Shown here one piece after another: positions 26,935 through 35,142 of a stretch of 64,000 nucleotides of DNA. Source of the stretch: Streptomyces neyagawaensis (GTDB lineage Bacteria > Actinomycetota > Actinomycetes > Streptomycetales > Streptomycetaceae). The notes beneath the pieces were generated by a model. That model did no database searches and had not been told where the DNA came from. It saw only the letters and a program-made list of their open reading frames with translations. Numbering within the stretch: the stretch's first letter is position 1; each line of letters opens with the position of its first letter. The position numbers and the translations under genes were made by a program. The stretch spans positions 1 through 64,000 of the forward strand of contig NZ_JAMGBG010000019.1 in the NCBI RefSeq assembly GCF_023516595.1. The letters run 5' to 3'.

Positions 26935-27018
26935 GTGACCCGGGGCCCGTGACCCGGGGCCCGTGACCCGGGGCCCGTGACCGGGAGGCCGTGACCGGGG
27001 GTCCGTGACAGGGGGTCC
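26935..27018. repeat. 14-bp intergenic minisatellite
   Basis: Six tandem 14-bp units. The first three are exact (GTGACCCGGGGCCC) and the next three are diverged by one to four bases. It lies between the start of the tricorn-like gene and the TetR promoter. Confidence 0.9.
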
Positions 27019-27033
27019 GTGACTCAAGACACG

Positions 27034-27096
27034 AACGAAACCGTTTCGTTTCTTTAAGGCTCGGGGTATCTTCGTAAGCGTACGAAACCGTTTCGT
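27034..27096 (+). promoter_or_regulatory. Promoter of the TetR/MMPL unit with two identical operators
   Basis: ACGAAACCGTTTCGT, a near-perfect palindrome with 7-bp arms, occurs twice (27035-27049 and 27082-27096), 47 bp apart. The first copy extends to 8-bp arms. TATCTT at 27067-27072 between them is a likely -10 box, so the operators cover the -35 region and the transcription start. This is the expected layout for repression by the adjacent TetR protein. Confidence 0.8.
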
Positions 27097-27183
27097 TCGA
27101 GAAGCGGGTCGACCGGCCTGTGCCCCGGCACATGACCGGTAGCCTTGTCGTCTCGAACGTCCAGTGGGAGTGGGGAGAGTGGG

Positions 27184-27783
27184 ATGACTGAGACCGCGAC
27201 GGCGCGCCGCAGTCGACTCACGCCCGAGCGCGAGGCCGAGCTGTACGCGGCCGTGCTCGACCTGCTCCGGGAGGTCGGCTACGACGCCCTCACCATGGAC
27301 GCCGTGGCCGCCCGCACCAGGTCCAGCAAGGCCACCCTCTACCGCCAGTGGGGCGGCAAGGCCGAGCTGGTCGCGAAGGCGATCGGCAAGGAGAAGTCGA
27401 TGGGCGCCTGTGCCGTCGACACCGGATCCCTCCGCGGCGACCTGCACGCCCTGGCGCGGCGCGAGGACGACTGCGTCATGGCGCAGAACTCCGCGCTCAT
27501 GCGGGGCCTGGCCATGGCGGTGCACACGAACCCCGAGCTTCTGGTGGCCTTCCGGGAGTTCCTCATCGAACCGCAGGTCGCCGAGTTCCAGCGGCTGCTG
27601 GCACGCGCGGTCGAACGCGGTGAGGTCCGGCCGGACAACCCGGCGCTCGACTTCGTGATGCACATGATGCTCGGTGCCTTCGTGACCCGGACGCTGCTCG
27701 AAGAGCTGCCTCCGACCCAGGCCTTCCTCGTTTCGTACATCGACGCCGTGGTCCTCCCCGCCCTCGGTGTACCGACCGACTGA
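27184..27783 (+). CDS. TetR family transcriptional regulator
   Basis: Repressor of 199 aa. The N-terminal TetR helix-turn-helix is LLREVGYDALTMDAVAARTR followed by SSKATLYRQWGGKAELV. The remainder is the helical ligand domain of the TetR_C type seen in efflux regulators (LRGDLHALARREDDCVMAQN, PALDFVMHMMLGAFVTRTLL). The ATG is selected for GGAGAGTGGG directly upstream; an earlier in-frame start at 27145 is less likely. Two identical palindromes flank its promoter, and an MMPL transporter gene follows on the same strand after 169 bases. It probably represses both itself and that transporter. Confidence 0.93.
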   Translation: MTETATARRSRLTPEREAELYAAVLDLLREVGYDALTMDAVAARTRSSKATLYRQWGGKAELVAKAIGKEKSMGACAVDTGSLRGDLHALARREDDCVMAQNSALMRGLAMAVHTNPELLVAFREFLIEPQVAEFQRLLARAVERGEVRPDNPALDFVMHMMLGAFVTRTLLEELPPTQAFLVSYIDAVVLPALGVPTD

Positions 27784-27952
27784 CGCACCCCGAGCCATCG
27801 CCGCGTGACACGCGGCTGAGCCCCACCTGACGCCACCGCTCACGTCGTCGGGCCGATCGACCCTGTTCGCGTACTCCCCGGTACAGCAGCACACGGGCCG
27901 ATCACCCCTGCCCTCCTGCATGTCCACGACCTGACGAACGGGAGTACCGCCC

Positions 27953-30298
27953 GTGGCCACCTTCCTCTACAAACTGGGCCGACTCGCCTTCCGGCGACGA
28001 CACTTCGTCGCCCTGATCTGGGTCGCGCTGCTGACCCTCGCGGGCGTCGGCGCCGCCTCCGCGCCCACCGCGGGCTCGTCCTCCTTCTCCATCCCCGGCA
28101 CCGAGGCGCAGAAGGCCTTCGACCTGCTGGACCAGCGCTTCCCCGGCATGAACGCCGACGGCGCCACCGCACGCGTCGTGTTCAAGGCGCCCTCCGGGGA
28201 GAAAATGGCCGACGCCGCGAACAAGGCGGCCGTCGAGCGGACCGTCAAGGAACTGGACACCGGCTCCGAGGTCACCTCCGTCACCGACCCGTTCAAGAGC
28301 AGGTCGGTCTCGAAGGACGGCACGATCGCCTACGCCCAGGTGCGGTACGAGGTCTCCGGCATGGAGCTGAAGGACGCCTCCAAGGACGCGCTGGAGGACG
28401 CCGCCGAGGGTGCCCGGGACAGCGGGCTGACCGTGGAGATCGGCGGTGACGCCCTCCAGGCCGTGCCGCACACCGGGTCCACGGAGATCATCGGCATCGC
28501 GGTCGCCGCGGTCGTCCTCGTCATCACCTTCGGCTCGCTGGTCTCGGCCGGGCTGCCGCTGCTGACCGCCCTCGTCGGCGTGGGCATCGGCGTCGCCTCG
28601 ATCACCGCGCTGGCGAGCGCCCTCGACCTCGGCACCACCACGTCGACGCTCGCGATGATGATCGGCCTCGCGGTCGGCATCGACTACGCCCTCTTCATCG
28701 TCTCCCGCTACCGCGCGGAGCTCGCCGAGGGCCGCGACCGCGAGGAGGCCGCGGGCCGGGCCGCCGGTACGGCCGGCTCCGCCGTGGTCTTCGCCGGACT
28801 GACCGTCGTCATCGCCCTCGTCGGCCTCGCGGTCGTCAACATCCCGATGCTCACCAAGATGGGCGTCGCGGCGGCGGGCACGGTCGCCGTCGCCGTCCTC
28901 ATCGCCCTCACCATGGTCCCGGCGCTCCTCGGCTACGCGGGCGCCAAGGTCCGGCCGGCGGGGCACAAGGCCCGCTGGATGGGCGGCGGTCGGGCGTCGG
29001 CGAAGGTCAAGGGCACCGAGAGGGCGTCGGCCAGGATCGGTGGCGGCGTGGCAGCGTCGGCCAGGACCGGTGGCACCGAGGGCGCGTCGGCGAAGGCCCC
29101 GGCCGGCGGGGGCGTCGCGGCGGAGAAGCCCAACATGGAGAAGCCCAACATGGGGACGCGGTGGGCCCGTTTCGTGGTCCGCAGGCCGGTGATGGTGCTG
29201 CTCGTGGCCGTGATCGGCCTCGGCGCCGCCGCGATCCCGGCGAGCTCCCTCGAACTCGGCCTGCCCGACGACGGCTCCCAGCCGACGTCCACCACCCAGC
29301 GCCGCGCCTACGACCTCCTCTCCGAGGGCTTCGGCCCCGGCTCCAACGGCCCGCTGATGGTCGTGGTCGACGCGAAGTCCTCCAGCGACCCGAAGGCCGC
29401 CGTCAAGCAGGTGTCCGACGAGGTCAAGGACATGAAGGGCGTCGTCACGGTCACCCCGGCGACGTACAACAAGGCCGGGGACACGGCGATGATCACCGTG
29501 GTCACCGACTCCAAGCCGTCGTCCGTGGCGACCGAGGACGTGGTCCACGAGATCCGCGGCGCCGGACCGGCGATCAAGGCCGACTCCGACGCGAACGTCC
29601 TGGTCACCGGCGCGACGGCGATGAACATCGACGTCTCCCAGAAGCTCGACGACGCGCTCGTGCCGTATCTGGTCCTGGTGGTCGGCCTCGCCTTTCTGCT
29701 GCTGATCGTGGTCTTCCGTTCCGTCCTCGTCCCACTGAAGGCGGCCCTCGGCTTCCTGCTCAGCGTGATGGCGGCGCTCGGCGCTGTGGTCGCGGTCTTC
29801 CAGTGGGGCTGGCTGGCGGACGTGGTGGGCGTCGAGGAGACCGGCCCGATCATGTCGATGATGCCGATCTTCATGGTGGGCGTCGTCTTCGGTCTCGCCA
29901 TGGACTACGAGGTCTTCCTGGTGACCCGGATGCGTGAGGCGTACGTCCACGGCGAGCGTCCCGGACAGGCCGTGGTCACCGGCTTCCGGCACGGGGCGCG
30001 GGTGGTGACGGCCGCGGCGGTCATCATGATGGCGGTCTTCGCGGGCTTCATCGGCTCCAGCGAGTCGATGGTCAAGATGATCGGCTTCGGCCTCGCCGTC
30101 GCGGTCCTCTTCGACGCCTTCGTGGTCCGGATGGCCATCGTCCCGGCCGTCCTCGCCCTGCTCGGCGACAAGGCCTGGTGGCTGCCGAAGTGGCTGGACC
30201 GGGCGCTGCCCAACGTCGACGTCGAGGGCGAGGGCCTGCGCACGCGGGGCGACGCCGCCAAGGGCAGGAAGCGGGACGAGGAACTCGTGCGCGCCTGA
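27953..30298 (+). CDS. MMPL family RND-type transporter
   Basis: Proton-driven exporter of 781 aa with two MMPL halves. Each half has one leading membrane segment, a ~150-aa external loop (SSFSIPGTEAQKAFDLLDQRF; SLELGLPDDGSQPTSTTQRR) and a cluster of five further helices. Family motifs GLAVGIDYALFIVSRYR and FGLAMDYEVFLVTRMRE carry the Asp-Tyr pairs of proton relay. Between the halves lies a Gly/Ala/Ser/Lys low-complexity stretch with short repeats (GASAK, EKPNM twice). The GTG start has GGGAG upstream. Substrates of Streptomyces homologs are lipids or drugs; none is identifiable here. It follows the TetR gene and is probably its target. Confidence 0.92.
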   Translation: MATFLYKLGRLAFRRRHFVALIWVALLTLAGVGAASAPTAGSSSFSIPGTEAQKAFDLLDQRFPGMNADGATARVVFKAPSGEKMADAANKAAVERTVKELDTGSEVTSVTDPFKSRSVSKDGTIAYAQVRYEVSGMELKDASKDALEDAAEGARDSGLTVEIGGDALQAVPHTGSTEIIGIAVAAVVLVITFGSLVSAGLPLLTALVGVGIGVASITALASALDLGTTTSTLAMMIGLAVGIDYALFIVSRYRAELAEGRDREEAAGRAAGTAGSAVVFAGLTVVIALVGLAVVNIPMLTKMGVAAAGTVAVAVLIALTMVPALLGYAGAKVRPAGHKARWMGGGRASAKVKGTERASARIGGGVAASARTGGTEGASAKAPAGGGVAAEKPNMEKPNMGTRWARFVVRRPVMVLLVAVIGLGAAAIPASSLELGLPDDGSQPTSTTQRRAYDLLSEGFGPGSNGPLMVVVDAKSSSDPKAAVKQVSDEVKDMKGVVTVTPATYNKAGDTAMITVVTDSKPSSVATEDVVHEIRGAGPAIKADSDANVLVTGATAMNIDVSQKLDDALVPYLVLVVGLAFLLLIVVFRSVLVPLKAALGFLLSVMAALGAVVAVFQWGWLADVVGVEETGPIMSMMPIFMVGVVFGLAMDYEVFLVTRMREAYVHGERPGQAVVTGFRHGARVVTAAAVIMMAVFAGFIGSSESMVKMIGFGLAVAVLFDAFVVRMAIVPAVLALLGDKAWWLPKWLDRALPNVDVEGEGLRTRGDAAKGRKRDEELVRA

Positions 30299-30322
30299 CG
30301 CGACGGCTTCCCCGCAGAACCG

Positions 30323-30360
30323 CCGGTGAGGGCCCCGTGGGGACGGGGAGCCCTCACCGG
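30323..30360 (+). terminator. Terminator after the MMPL gene
   Basis: CCGGTGAGGGC pairs with GCCCTCACCGG in a perfect 11-bp stem shortly after the MMPL stop codon. Confidence 0.85.
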
Positions 30361-30476
30361 CCGCATGCCCCCGGGGGCGGCCGATGGAGGCGCGCCGAGG
30401 CGATAGAGGACAAGACCTGGCCTATATGGCTCCTAGCCTGGTCGTACCAGCCCATGCCGAGGCAACCGGAGCGATC

Positions 30477-31559
30477 ATGGACACGCAGGTCCGCCCCTTC
30501 CGCATCGACATCCCGCAGGCCGAACTGGACGACCTGAACGACCGGTTGGCGCGCACGCGCTGGCCGCGACAGCTGCCGGGCGAGGGGGCCGACCGGGGAG
30601 TCCCCGTGGCGGAGGTCAAGGAACTGGCCGAGTACTGGCGCACGGCGTACGACTGGCGGACCCACGAACGCCGGCTCAACGCGTTCCCCCAGTACCTCAC
30701 CACGATCGACGGCCTCGACGTCCACTACCTGCACGTCCGCTCGCCCCGGCCGGACGCCGTGCCGCTGCTCCTCTCCCACGGCTGGCCCAACTCGGTCGTC
30801 GAGTTCACGCGGTTGATCGGCCCGCTGACCGAGCGCGGGTTCCATGTCGTCGCCCCGTCCGTCCCCGGGTTCGCCTTCTCCGAGGGCCCGCGCGAGACCG
30901 GCTTCGGCGTCGACCGGGTGGCCCGCATGTGGGCCGAGCTGATGAGCCGCCTCGGCTACGACCGCTACGGCACCCAGGGCGGCGACCTCGGCGCGTACCT
31001 GGCGCCCGCGGTGGCCCGCGCGGCCCCCGCGCATGTCATCGGCGTCCACATCAACGGCGGGTTCGGCTTCCCGACCGAGAAGGACCTGCCCGAACTGACG
31101 CCGGACGAGCGGGCATTGTACGACATGATCCAGCAGTGGTCGCAGGGCGGGGTCGACCACCACACTCTGCTCCGCCACACCCCGCAGACCTTCGCGTACG
31201 GCTGGCACGACTCCCCGGTCGCCCAGCTCGCGTGGATGATGCAGAAGTTCCGGGACTTCGGCGTCCAGGGCATGGACCGCGATCTGTTCCTCACCAACGT
31301 CACGCTCTACTGGCTGACCGGGACGTCCGGCACGTCGTCCTGGTTCATGTACGAGCGGGACGAGTTCACCTGGCCGGAGGGGCAACGGCAGGTGCCGACC
31401 GGCGTGTACTGCGGACCGCCCGCCGTCCGCCGCCTCGCCGAGCGCGACAACCGGATCGTGCACTGGCCCGAGTCCAATCCGGGCCACCACTTCGTGGGGA
31501 TGGACGAGCCGGAGACCCTGGCCGCCGACATCCGCACCTTCTTCGACAAGATTCTCTGA
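30477..31559 (+). CDS. Epoxide hydrolase, EHN-type
   Basis: Hydrolyses an epoxide to a diol through an Asp ester intermediate. The 360-aa protein starts with the EHN domain (RPFRIDIPQAELDDLNDRLA, RWP, GVPVAEVKELAEYW), then the alpha/beta hydrolase core: LLLSHGWPNSVVEF (oxyanion HGWP), PGFAFSEGP, and YGTQGGDLGAYLAP with nucleophile Asp170. A cap region and GHHFVGMDEPE with the catalytic His complete the fold. All key residues are intact. GGAG lies five bases before the ATG. A DinB gene follows on the same strand after 69 bases. The substrate is unknown; there is no signal peptide. Confidence 0.93.
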   Translation: MDTQVRPFRIDIPQAELDDLNDRLARTRWPRQLPGEGADRGVPVAEVKELAEYWRTAYDWRTHERRLNAFPQYLTTIDGLDVHYLHVRSPRPDAVPLLLSHGWPNSVVEFTRLIGPLTERGFHVVAPSVPGFAFSEGPRETGFGVDRVARMWAELMSRLGYDRYGTQGGDLGAYLAPAVARAAPAHVIGVHINGGFGFPTEKDLPELTPDERALYDMIQQWSQGGVDHHTLLRHTPQTFAYGWHDSPVAQLAWMMQKFRDFGVQGMDRDLFLTNVTLYWLTGTSGTSSWFMYERDEFTWPEGQRQVPTGVYCGPPAVRRLAERDNRIVHWPESNPGHHFVGMDEPETLAADIRTFFDKIL

Positions 31560-31628
31560 ACACACCCGACGTCGGACGGGCACGGCTCCCGACGGCTTCG
31601 GGGAACCCGAGAACGAGGAGGACGGCCG

Positions 31629-32138
31629 ATGGCCGAGGACAAGCGGGTGGGGCCGCCCCACTTCGGATCCGAACGGGAGACGCTGCGGGCCTTCCTCGAC
31701 TATCACCGCGCGACCCTCGCCATGAAGTGCGAGGGCCTCACCGACACGGAGCTGCGACAGCGGTCGATGCCGCCGTCGACGCTGTCGCTGCTCGCGCTGG
31801 TCCGCCACATGGCCGAGGTGGAACGGGCCTGGTTCCGCCGGGTGTTCGAGGACAACGACGCGCCCATGGTCTGGTCGGACGAGATCGACTTCCAGGCCGC
31901 GTACGACGACAGCGCCTCGACACGGGCGGAGGCGTTCGCCGCGTGGGAGGCGGAGGTGGAGCACTCCCGCCGTATTGAGGGCGCGGCCCCCTCCCTCGAC
32001 CTGACCGGCCGCCAGCCGCGTTGGGACGAGGAGGTCTCCTTGCGGATGGTCATGGTCCATGTCCTCCTGGAGTACGGCCGCCACAACGGCCACGCGGACC
32101 TCCTGAGGGAGGGCGTGGACGGGGAGGTCGGGGCGTGA
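31629..32138 (+). CDS. DinB/DUF664 family protein
   Basis: Small four-helix-bundle protein of 169 aa of the DinB-like (DUF664) type, a fold shared with mycothiol- and bacillithiol-dependent enzymes. The His residues that usually bind a metal can be matched to LVRHMAEVERAWFRR, VLLEYGRHNGHADLLRE near the end, which is the most diagnostic stretch. The order of helices and length are normal. AGGAGG lies nine bases before the ATG. It follows the epoxide hydrolase gene and may be cotranscribed. A mycothiol-dependent detoxification role next to an epoxide hydrolase is attractive but only inferred. Confidence 0.88.
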   Translation: MAEDKRVGPPHFGSERETLRAFLDYHRATLAMKCEGLTDTELRQRSMPPSTLSLLALVRHMAEVERAWFRRVFEDNDAPMVWSDEIDFQAAYDDSASTRAEAFAAWEAEVEHSRRIEGAAPSLDLTGRQPRWDEEVSLRMVMVHVLLEYGRHNGHADLLREGVDGEVGA

Positions 32139-32213
32139 CGGTCCCACCGCGTGACGCCGCCGAGCAAGGAACTCGAACTTTCCACAGGTTGGGCTCGTAG
32201 CATCGCGCGTGGC

Positions 32214-33119
32214 ATGACGGACGGAACAGAGAGCGCGCAGGCCTCCACCATGAGCGACACACCGCACAGCCGCAGCCGCAGCCACGGTCCCAGTCACGGG
32301 CATGACCATGTTGACGAGTTCGATCGAGGGCTCTCCTACGATCTGCCGGTGCTGGCGCGGCGGCGCATGATCCGGCTGCTGGCCGGGGCGAGCATGGTGC
32401 CCCTGGTGGCGGCCTGTTCCTCGGACGAGTCGGGCGGGACGTCGTCGGCGTCCTCCTCGTCGCCCTCCGGCTCGTCCGCGTCCGCCGCCGACTGCGAGAC
32501 CATCCCGACGGAGACGGCCGGCCCGTACCCCGGCGACGGCTCCAACGGGCCCGACGTGCTCAGGGAGAGCGGTGTCGTCCGCCGGGACATCACCAGGAGC
32601 ATCGGCCCGGCGAACGGTGTCGCCGAGGGCGTACCGCTGACGGTGACCCTCACCGTCGTCGCGGCGGACTCCGGGTGCGGGACGCCGAAGAAGGGCGCGG
32701 CCGTCTACCTCTGGCACTGCGACCGGGAGGGCCGCTACTCCCTCTATTCGGACGGCGTCACCGACGAGAACTACCTGCGCGGCGTGCAGGAGACCGACGC
32801 CAAGGGCCAGGTCACCTTCACGTCGGTCTTCCCGGGCTGCTACACCGGCCGCTGGCCGCACATCCACTTCGAGGTGTACGACAGTCTCGACGACGCCACC
32901 GCCGCGCAGGACATCGTGGTCACGTCGCAGCTCGCGTTCCCGAAGGACGTGTGCGACACCGTCTACGCGACGGACGGCTACCGCCAGAGCGTCACCCACC
33001 TCAGCGAGCTCTCCCTGGAGACCGACGGCATCTTCAGCGACGGCTACGACCAGCAGCTGGCCACGATGAAGGGCAGCGTGGAGAAGGGATACACGGCGAA
33101 TCTCACGGTTCCTGTGTAG
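32214..33119 (+). CDS. Tat-type lipoprotein, intradiol dioxygenase fold
   Basis: Predicted exported iron protein of 301 aa. An Arg-rich RRRMIRLLAGASMVPLVAAC region combines a twin-arginine-like motif with a lipobox Cys, followed by a Ser-rich linker. The rest is the intradiol ring-cleavage dioxygenase beta-sandwich: PTETAGPYPG, AAVYLWHCDREGRYSLY, FTSVFPGCYTGRWPHIHFEVY. The two Tyr and the HxH expected as Fe(III) ligands are present. The leader before the signal is unusually long and His/Ser-rich. TAGCAT at 32198-32203 is a likely -10, leaving only a few bases before the ATG used here; an ATG at 32250 is the alternative. The substrate is unknown, as in other secreted members of this family. 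Confidence 0.85.
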   Translation: MTDGTESAQASTMSDTPHSRSRSHGPSHGHDHVDEFDRGLSYDLPVLARRRMIRLLAGASMVPLVAACSSDESGGTSSASSSSPSGSSASAADCETIPTETAGPYPGDGSNGPDVLRESGVVRRDITRSIGPANGVAEGVPLTVTLTVVAADSGCGTPKKGAAVYLWHCDREGRYSLYSDGVTDENYLRGVQETDAKGQVTFTSVFPGCYTGRWPHIHFEVYDSLDDATAAQDIVVTSQLAFPKDVCDTVYATDGYRQSVTHLSELSLETDGIFSDGYDQQLATMKGSVEKGYTANLTVPV

Positions 33120-33172
33120 CCGGGACAGCTGGTGTGGCCCGTGTGGGACGGGTGGGCGGTTCGGGCCGCCGG

Positions 33173-34717
33173 TCAGCGGGCGCGTCCGGGCGGCGGTTCG
33201 GCGGGACGGGTGGCCGGGAGGGCGCGGGGAGGGGCGGTGGGCGTACGCGTACCGCTCGTCGGTGTCTGGGGAGCGACCACCGACCGGCTGCGTGCCGCCG
33301 CGGCGGCCGCGGTGGGGTTGCTCCCGGTCCCGGCCCCGGTTCCGGTACCTACGTCGGCCCTGGCCGTGGCGCCTGAGCCTGCCGCGGCCCCCGCGACCGC
33401 GCCAACCCCGGTTCCCGTTCCCGTTCCCGGCCCCTGTCGGGCCGGTGGCGGGGTCGCCTGAGGCATGGGGTCCGCTCGCAGGGCCCGGCGGTGAATTTCC
33501 TCGGCGCCGCGGGCCTCCGGGGGCAGGGCGGAGCGGCGGGACAGTTCGCCGAGCAGGCGGTCGGTGGTGTGTTCGTGTCGCGCGGCGGTCGCCGGGTTGG
33601 TGTCGCCCCGGGAGACGGCGATGTGTCGTTCGGCCAGGTTGTGGGCGAGGAGGTCGATGACCTCGTGATCGCCGCGGGCCAGGAGCGTGGGCTCCGGCCG
33701 GTGCGGCGGCTCCGCCGTGCGCAGCGCGGCCGCGCGATCGGCCACGGCGCGCCACGGGGCCTCGGGCGCCGGCAGGATCGGCGCGGCGGAGCGGGCGATG
33801 CGGTCCAGTTCCGGCAGGGCGTAGTCGGGGGCCGTCACGACCGCCGCCGCGTGCCGCGCCACGAACTGCGCCGCCTCGGCGGTCGTCTGCACGCGCGCGT
33901 GCTCCCGCTCGACGGCCGCCACCAGCGACGCCCCGGCCCCTGGCGTCCCCGTGACGTCGGAGGAGGGGCCACCGGGGGCGATGTGCTGCATGTGCACGGT
34001 CTCCCCGCCCCGGCGCAGCACCGAGGCGAAGTCGCCCAGGCCCTCCCGTTCCAGGGCGGCGGCGCCCCGTACGACCCCGCGCAGTGCCGCGTCGTGGATG
34101 TCGGGGTCGACCAGGCGGCCGTGGCCGTGCCGCTGGAGTTCGTCGAGGTAGCGGGTCATGACGCCGAGTCGGCTGACGGGGCCGGGCACGGCCACGAACG
34201 CGGTCTCGATGCGGTACGGGGCGACCCCGTCGGGGAGCCGCGCCGAGCGGATGCGGCGGCAGATGTCCTCGTACTCGGCCGGGGTGACCATCGCGGATTC
34301 GAGCAGGATGTTGTAGCCGCGGGAGAGGGCGAGGTCCTGGGCCTGCTCCCACCAGCGGTCGCCGTCCGGGCGGACCAGCGCGTCCGCCTCCTGGGGGCGC
34401 TCGGCCTGCCAGCGGGCGTACTCCGGGTGGTGCGGGTTGTAGAAGTCCATGTTGATCCAGGCCGAGGGACCGCCCCGGTCCAGCGCGTCCTTGACCATAC
34501 GGGTCACGGCGGTCTTCCCGGCGCCGGTCTGCCCGGCCACGATGACGGCGACCGGGGCCCGTTGCGGCGCGCAGCCGTCGAGGAAGACGGGGGCGATCTC
34601 CTCGCGGAAGATCCGCTGGTTCTCGGCGAGGGGCAGCCGCCCTTCGAGGGCCGGCCCCTTCGGCGTCCCCGCCGATGTCCCCGTCGACGTCGCGGGGTCG
34701 TTCGGCGACCGGCTCAC
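33173..34717 (-). CDS. Zeta-toxin-type kinase
   Basis: P-loop kinase of 514 aa. Residues ~55-260 match zeta toxins, which phosphorylate UDP-N-acetylglucosamine and block wall synthesis. Walker A is GQTGAGKT at 62-69, SAWINMDFYNPHHPEYARW holds the expected catalytic Asp and binding residues, and YNILLESAMVTP and RIETAFVAVPGPVSRLGVMTRY follow. After the kinase domain come a helical region (LIAARH-type segments, EVIDLLAHNLAERHIAVSRG) and a Gly/Thr/Ala/Pro low-complexity tail of ~90 residues. The protein is about twice as long as classical zeta. The GTG start overlaps the stop of a 100-aa gene by four bases, so the two are translated together. Whether it is a toxin or a housekeeping kinase is open. 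Confidence 0.85.
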   Translation of the reverse strand: MSRSPNDPATSTGTSAGTPKGPALEGRLPLAENQRIFREEIAPVFLDGCAPQRAPVAVIVAGQTGAGKTAVTRMVKDALDRGGPSAWINMDFYNPHHPEYARWQAERPQEADALVRPDGDRWWEQAQDLALSRGYNILLESAMVTPAEYEDICRRIRSARLPDGVAPYRIETAFVAVPGPVSRLGVMTRYLDELQRHGHGRLVDPDIHDAALRGVVRGAAALEREGLGDFASVLRRGGETVHMQHIAPGGPSSDVTGTPGAGASLVAAVEREHARVQTTAEAAQFVARHAAAVVTAPDYALPELDRIARSAAPILPAPEAPWRAVADRAAALRTAEPPHRPEPTLLARGDHEVIDLLAHNLAERHIAVSRGDTNPATAARHEHTTDRLLGELSRRSALPPEARGAEEIHRRALRADPMPQATPPPARQGPGTGTGTGVGAVAGAAAGSGATARADVGTGTGAGTGSNPTAAAAAARSRSVVAPQTPTSGTRTPTAPPRALPATRPAEPPPGRAR

Positions 34718-35016
34718 GCGTCGCCGCCCGGCAGTCGGGCCAGTTCCGTACGGACCCGGTGGCACAGGGCGTGCGCGTCGGCCAGGGCGTCCGTGTCGTC
34801 GGGGCGCAGGCCCAACTGGAGCCGGTTCAGCTCCCGCTGGCGTGCGAGCAGGTGCTCGCGGGTGGCTCCGGCGGCGTCGCGCAGGGCCGCCGAGACCTCG
34901 CCGACGGTCCTGCGCAGGTCACCGAGGGCCGCCTCGTAGGGCTCATCCGCGTACAGGCCGCCGCCGAGCGGCTCCACCCGCGAGAGCACGGGCTCGGAAT
35001 CGGGCTGCTCCGTCAT
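34714..35016 (-). CDS. Small helical protein, possible zeta partner
   Basis: No family recognised. The 100-aa product is acidic and almost fully helical in pattern, with heptad-like Leu/Val/Ala spacing (YEAALGDLRRTVGEVSAALR, EHLLARQRELNRLQLGLRPD). A likely coiled coil or three-helix bundle results. It precedes the zeta-type kinase with a 4-base GTGA overlap, the position of an antitoxin such as epsilon, which is also a ~90-aa three-helix protein. Sequence similarity to epsilon is not evident to me. The ATG is chosen for GGAGG eight bases upstream. Antitoxin function is inference from position, size and helix content only. Confidence 0.7.
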   Translation of the reverse strand: MTEQPDSEPVLSRVEPLGGGLYADEPYEAALGDLRRTVGEVSAALRDAAGATREHLLARQRELNRLQLGLRPDDTDALADAHALCHRVRTELARLPGGDA

Positions 35017-35142
35017 GGGGTGTCCCTCCGTCGTCATCGAGACGTCGTCGTAGGTACTGGTCGAGTCGTGGTCGGCGTCGTAGGGGTGGTCGCCGCCAGA
35101 GTCGTGGTCGCCGTCAGAGACGTGCGCCGAGGGGGCGGTGGT

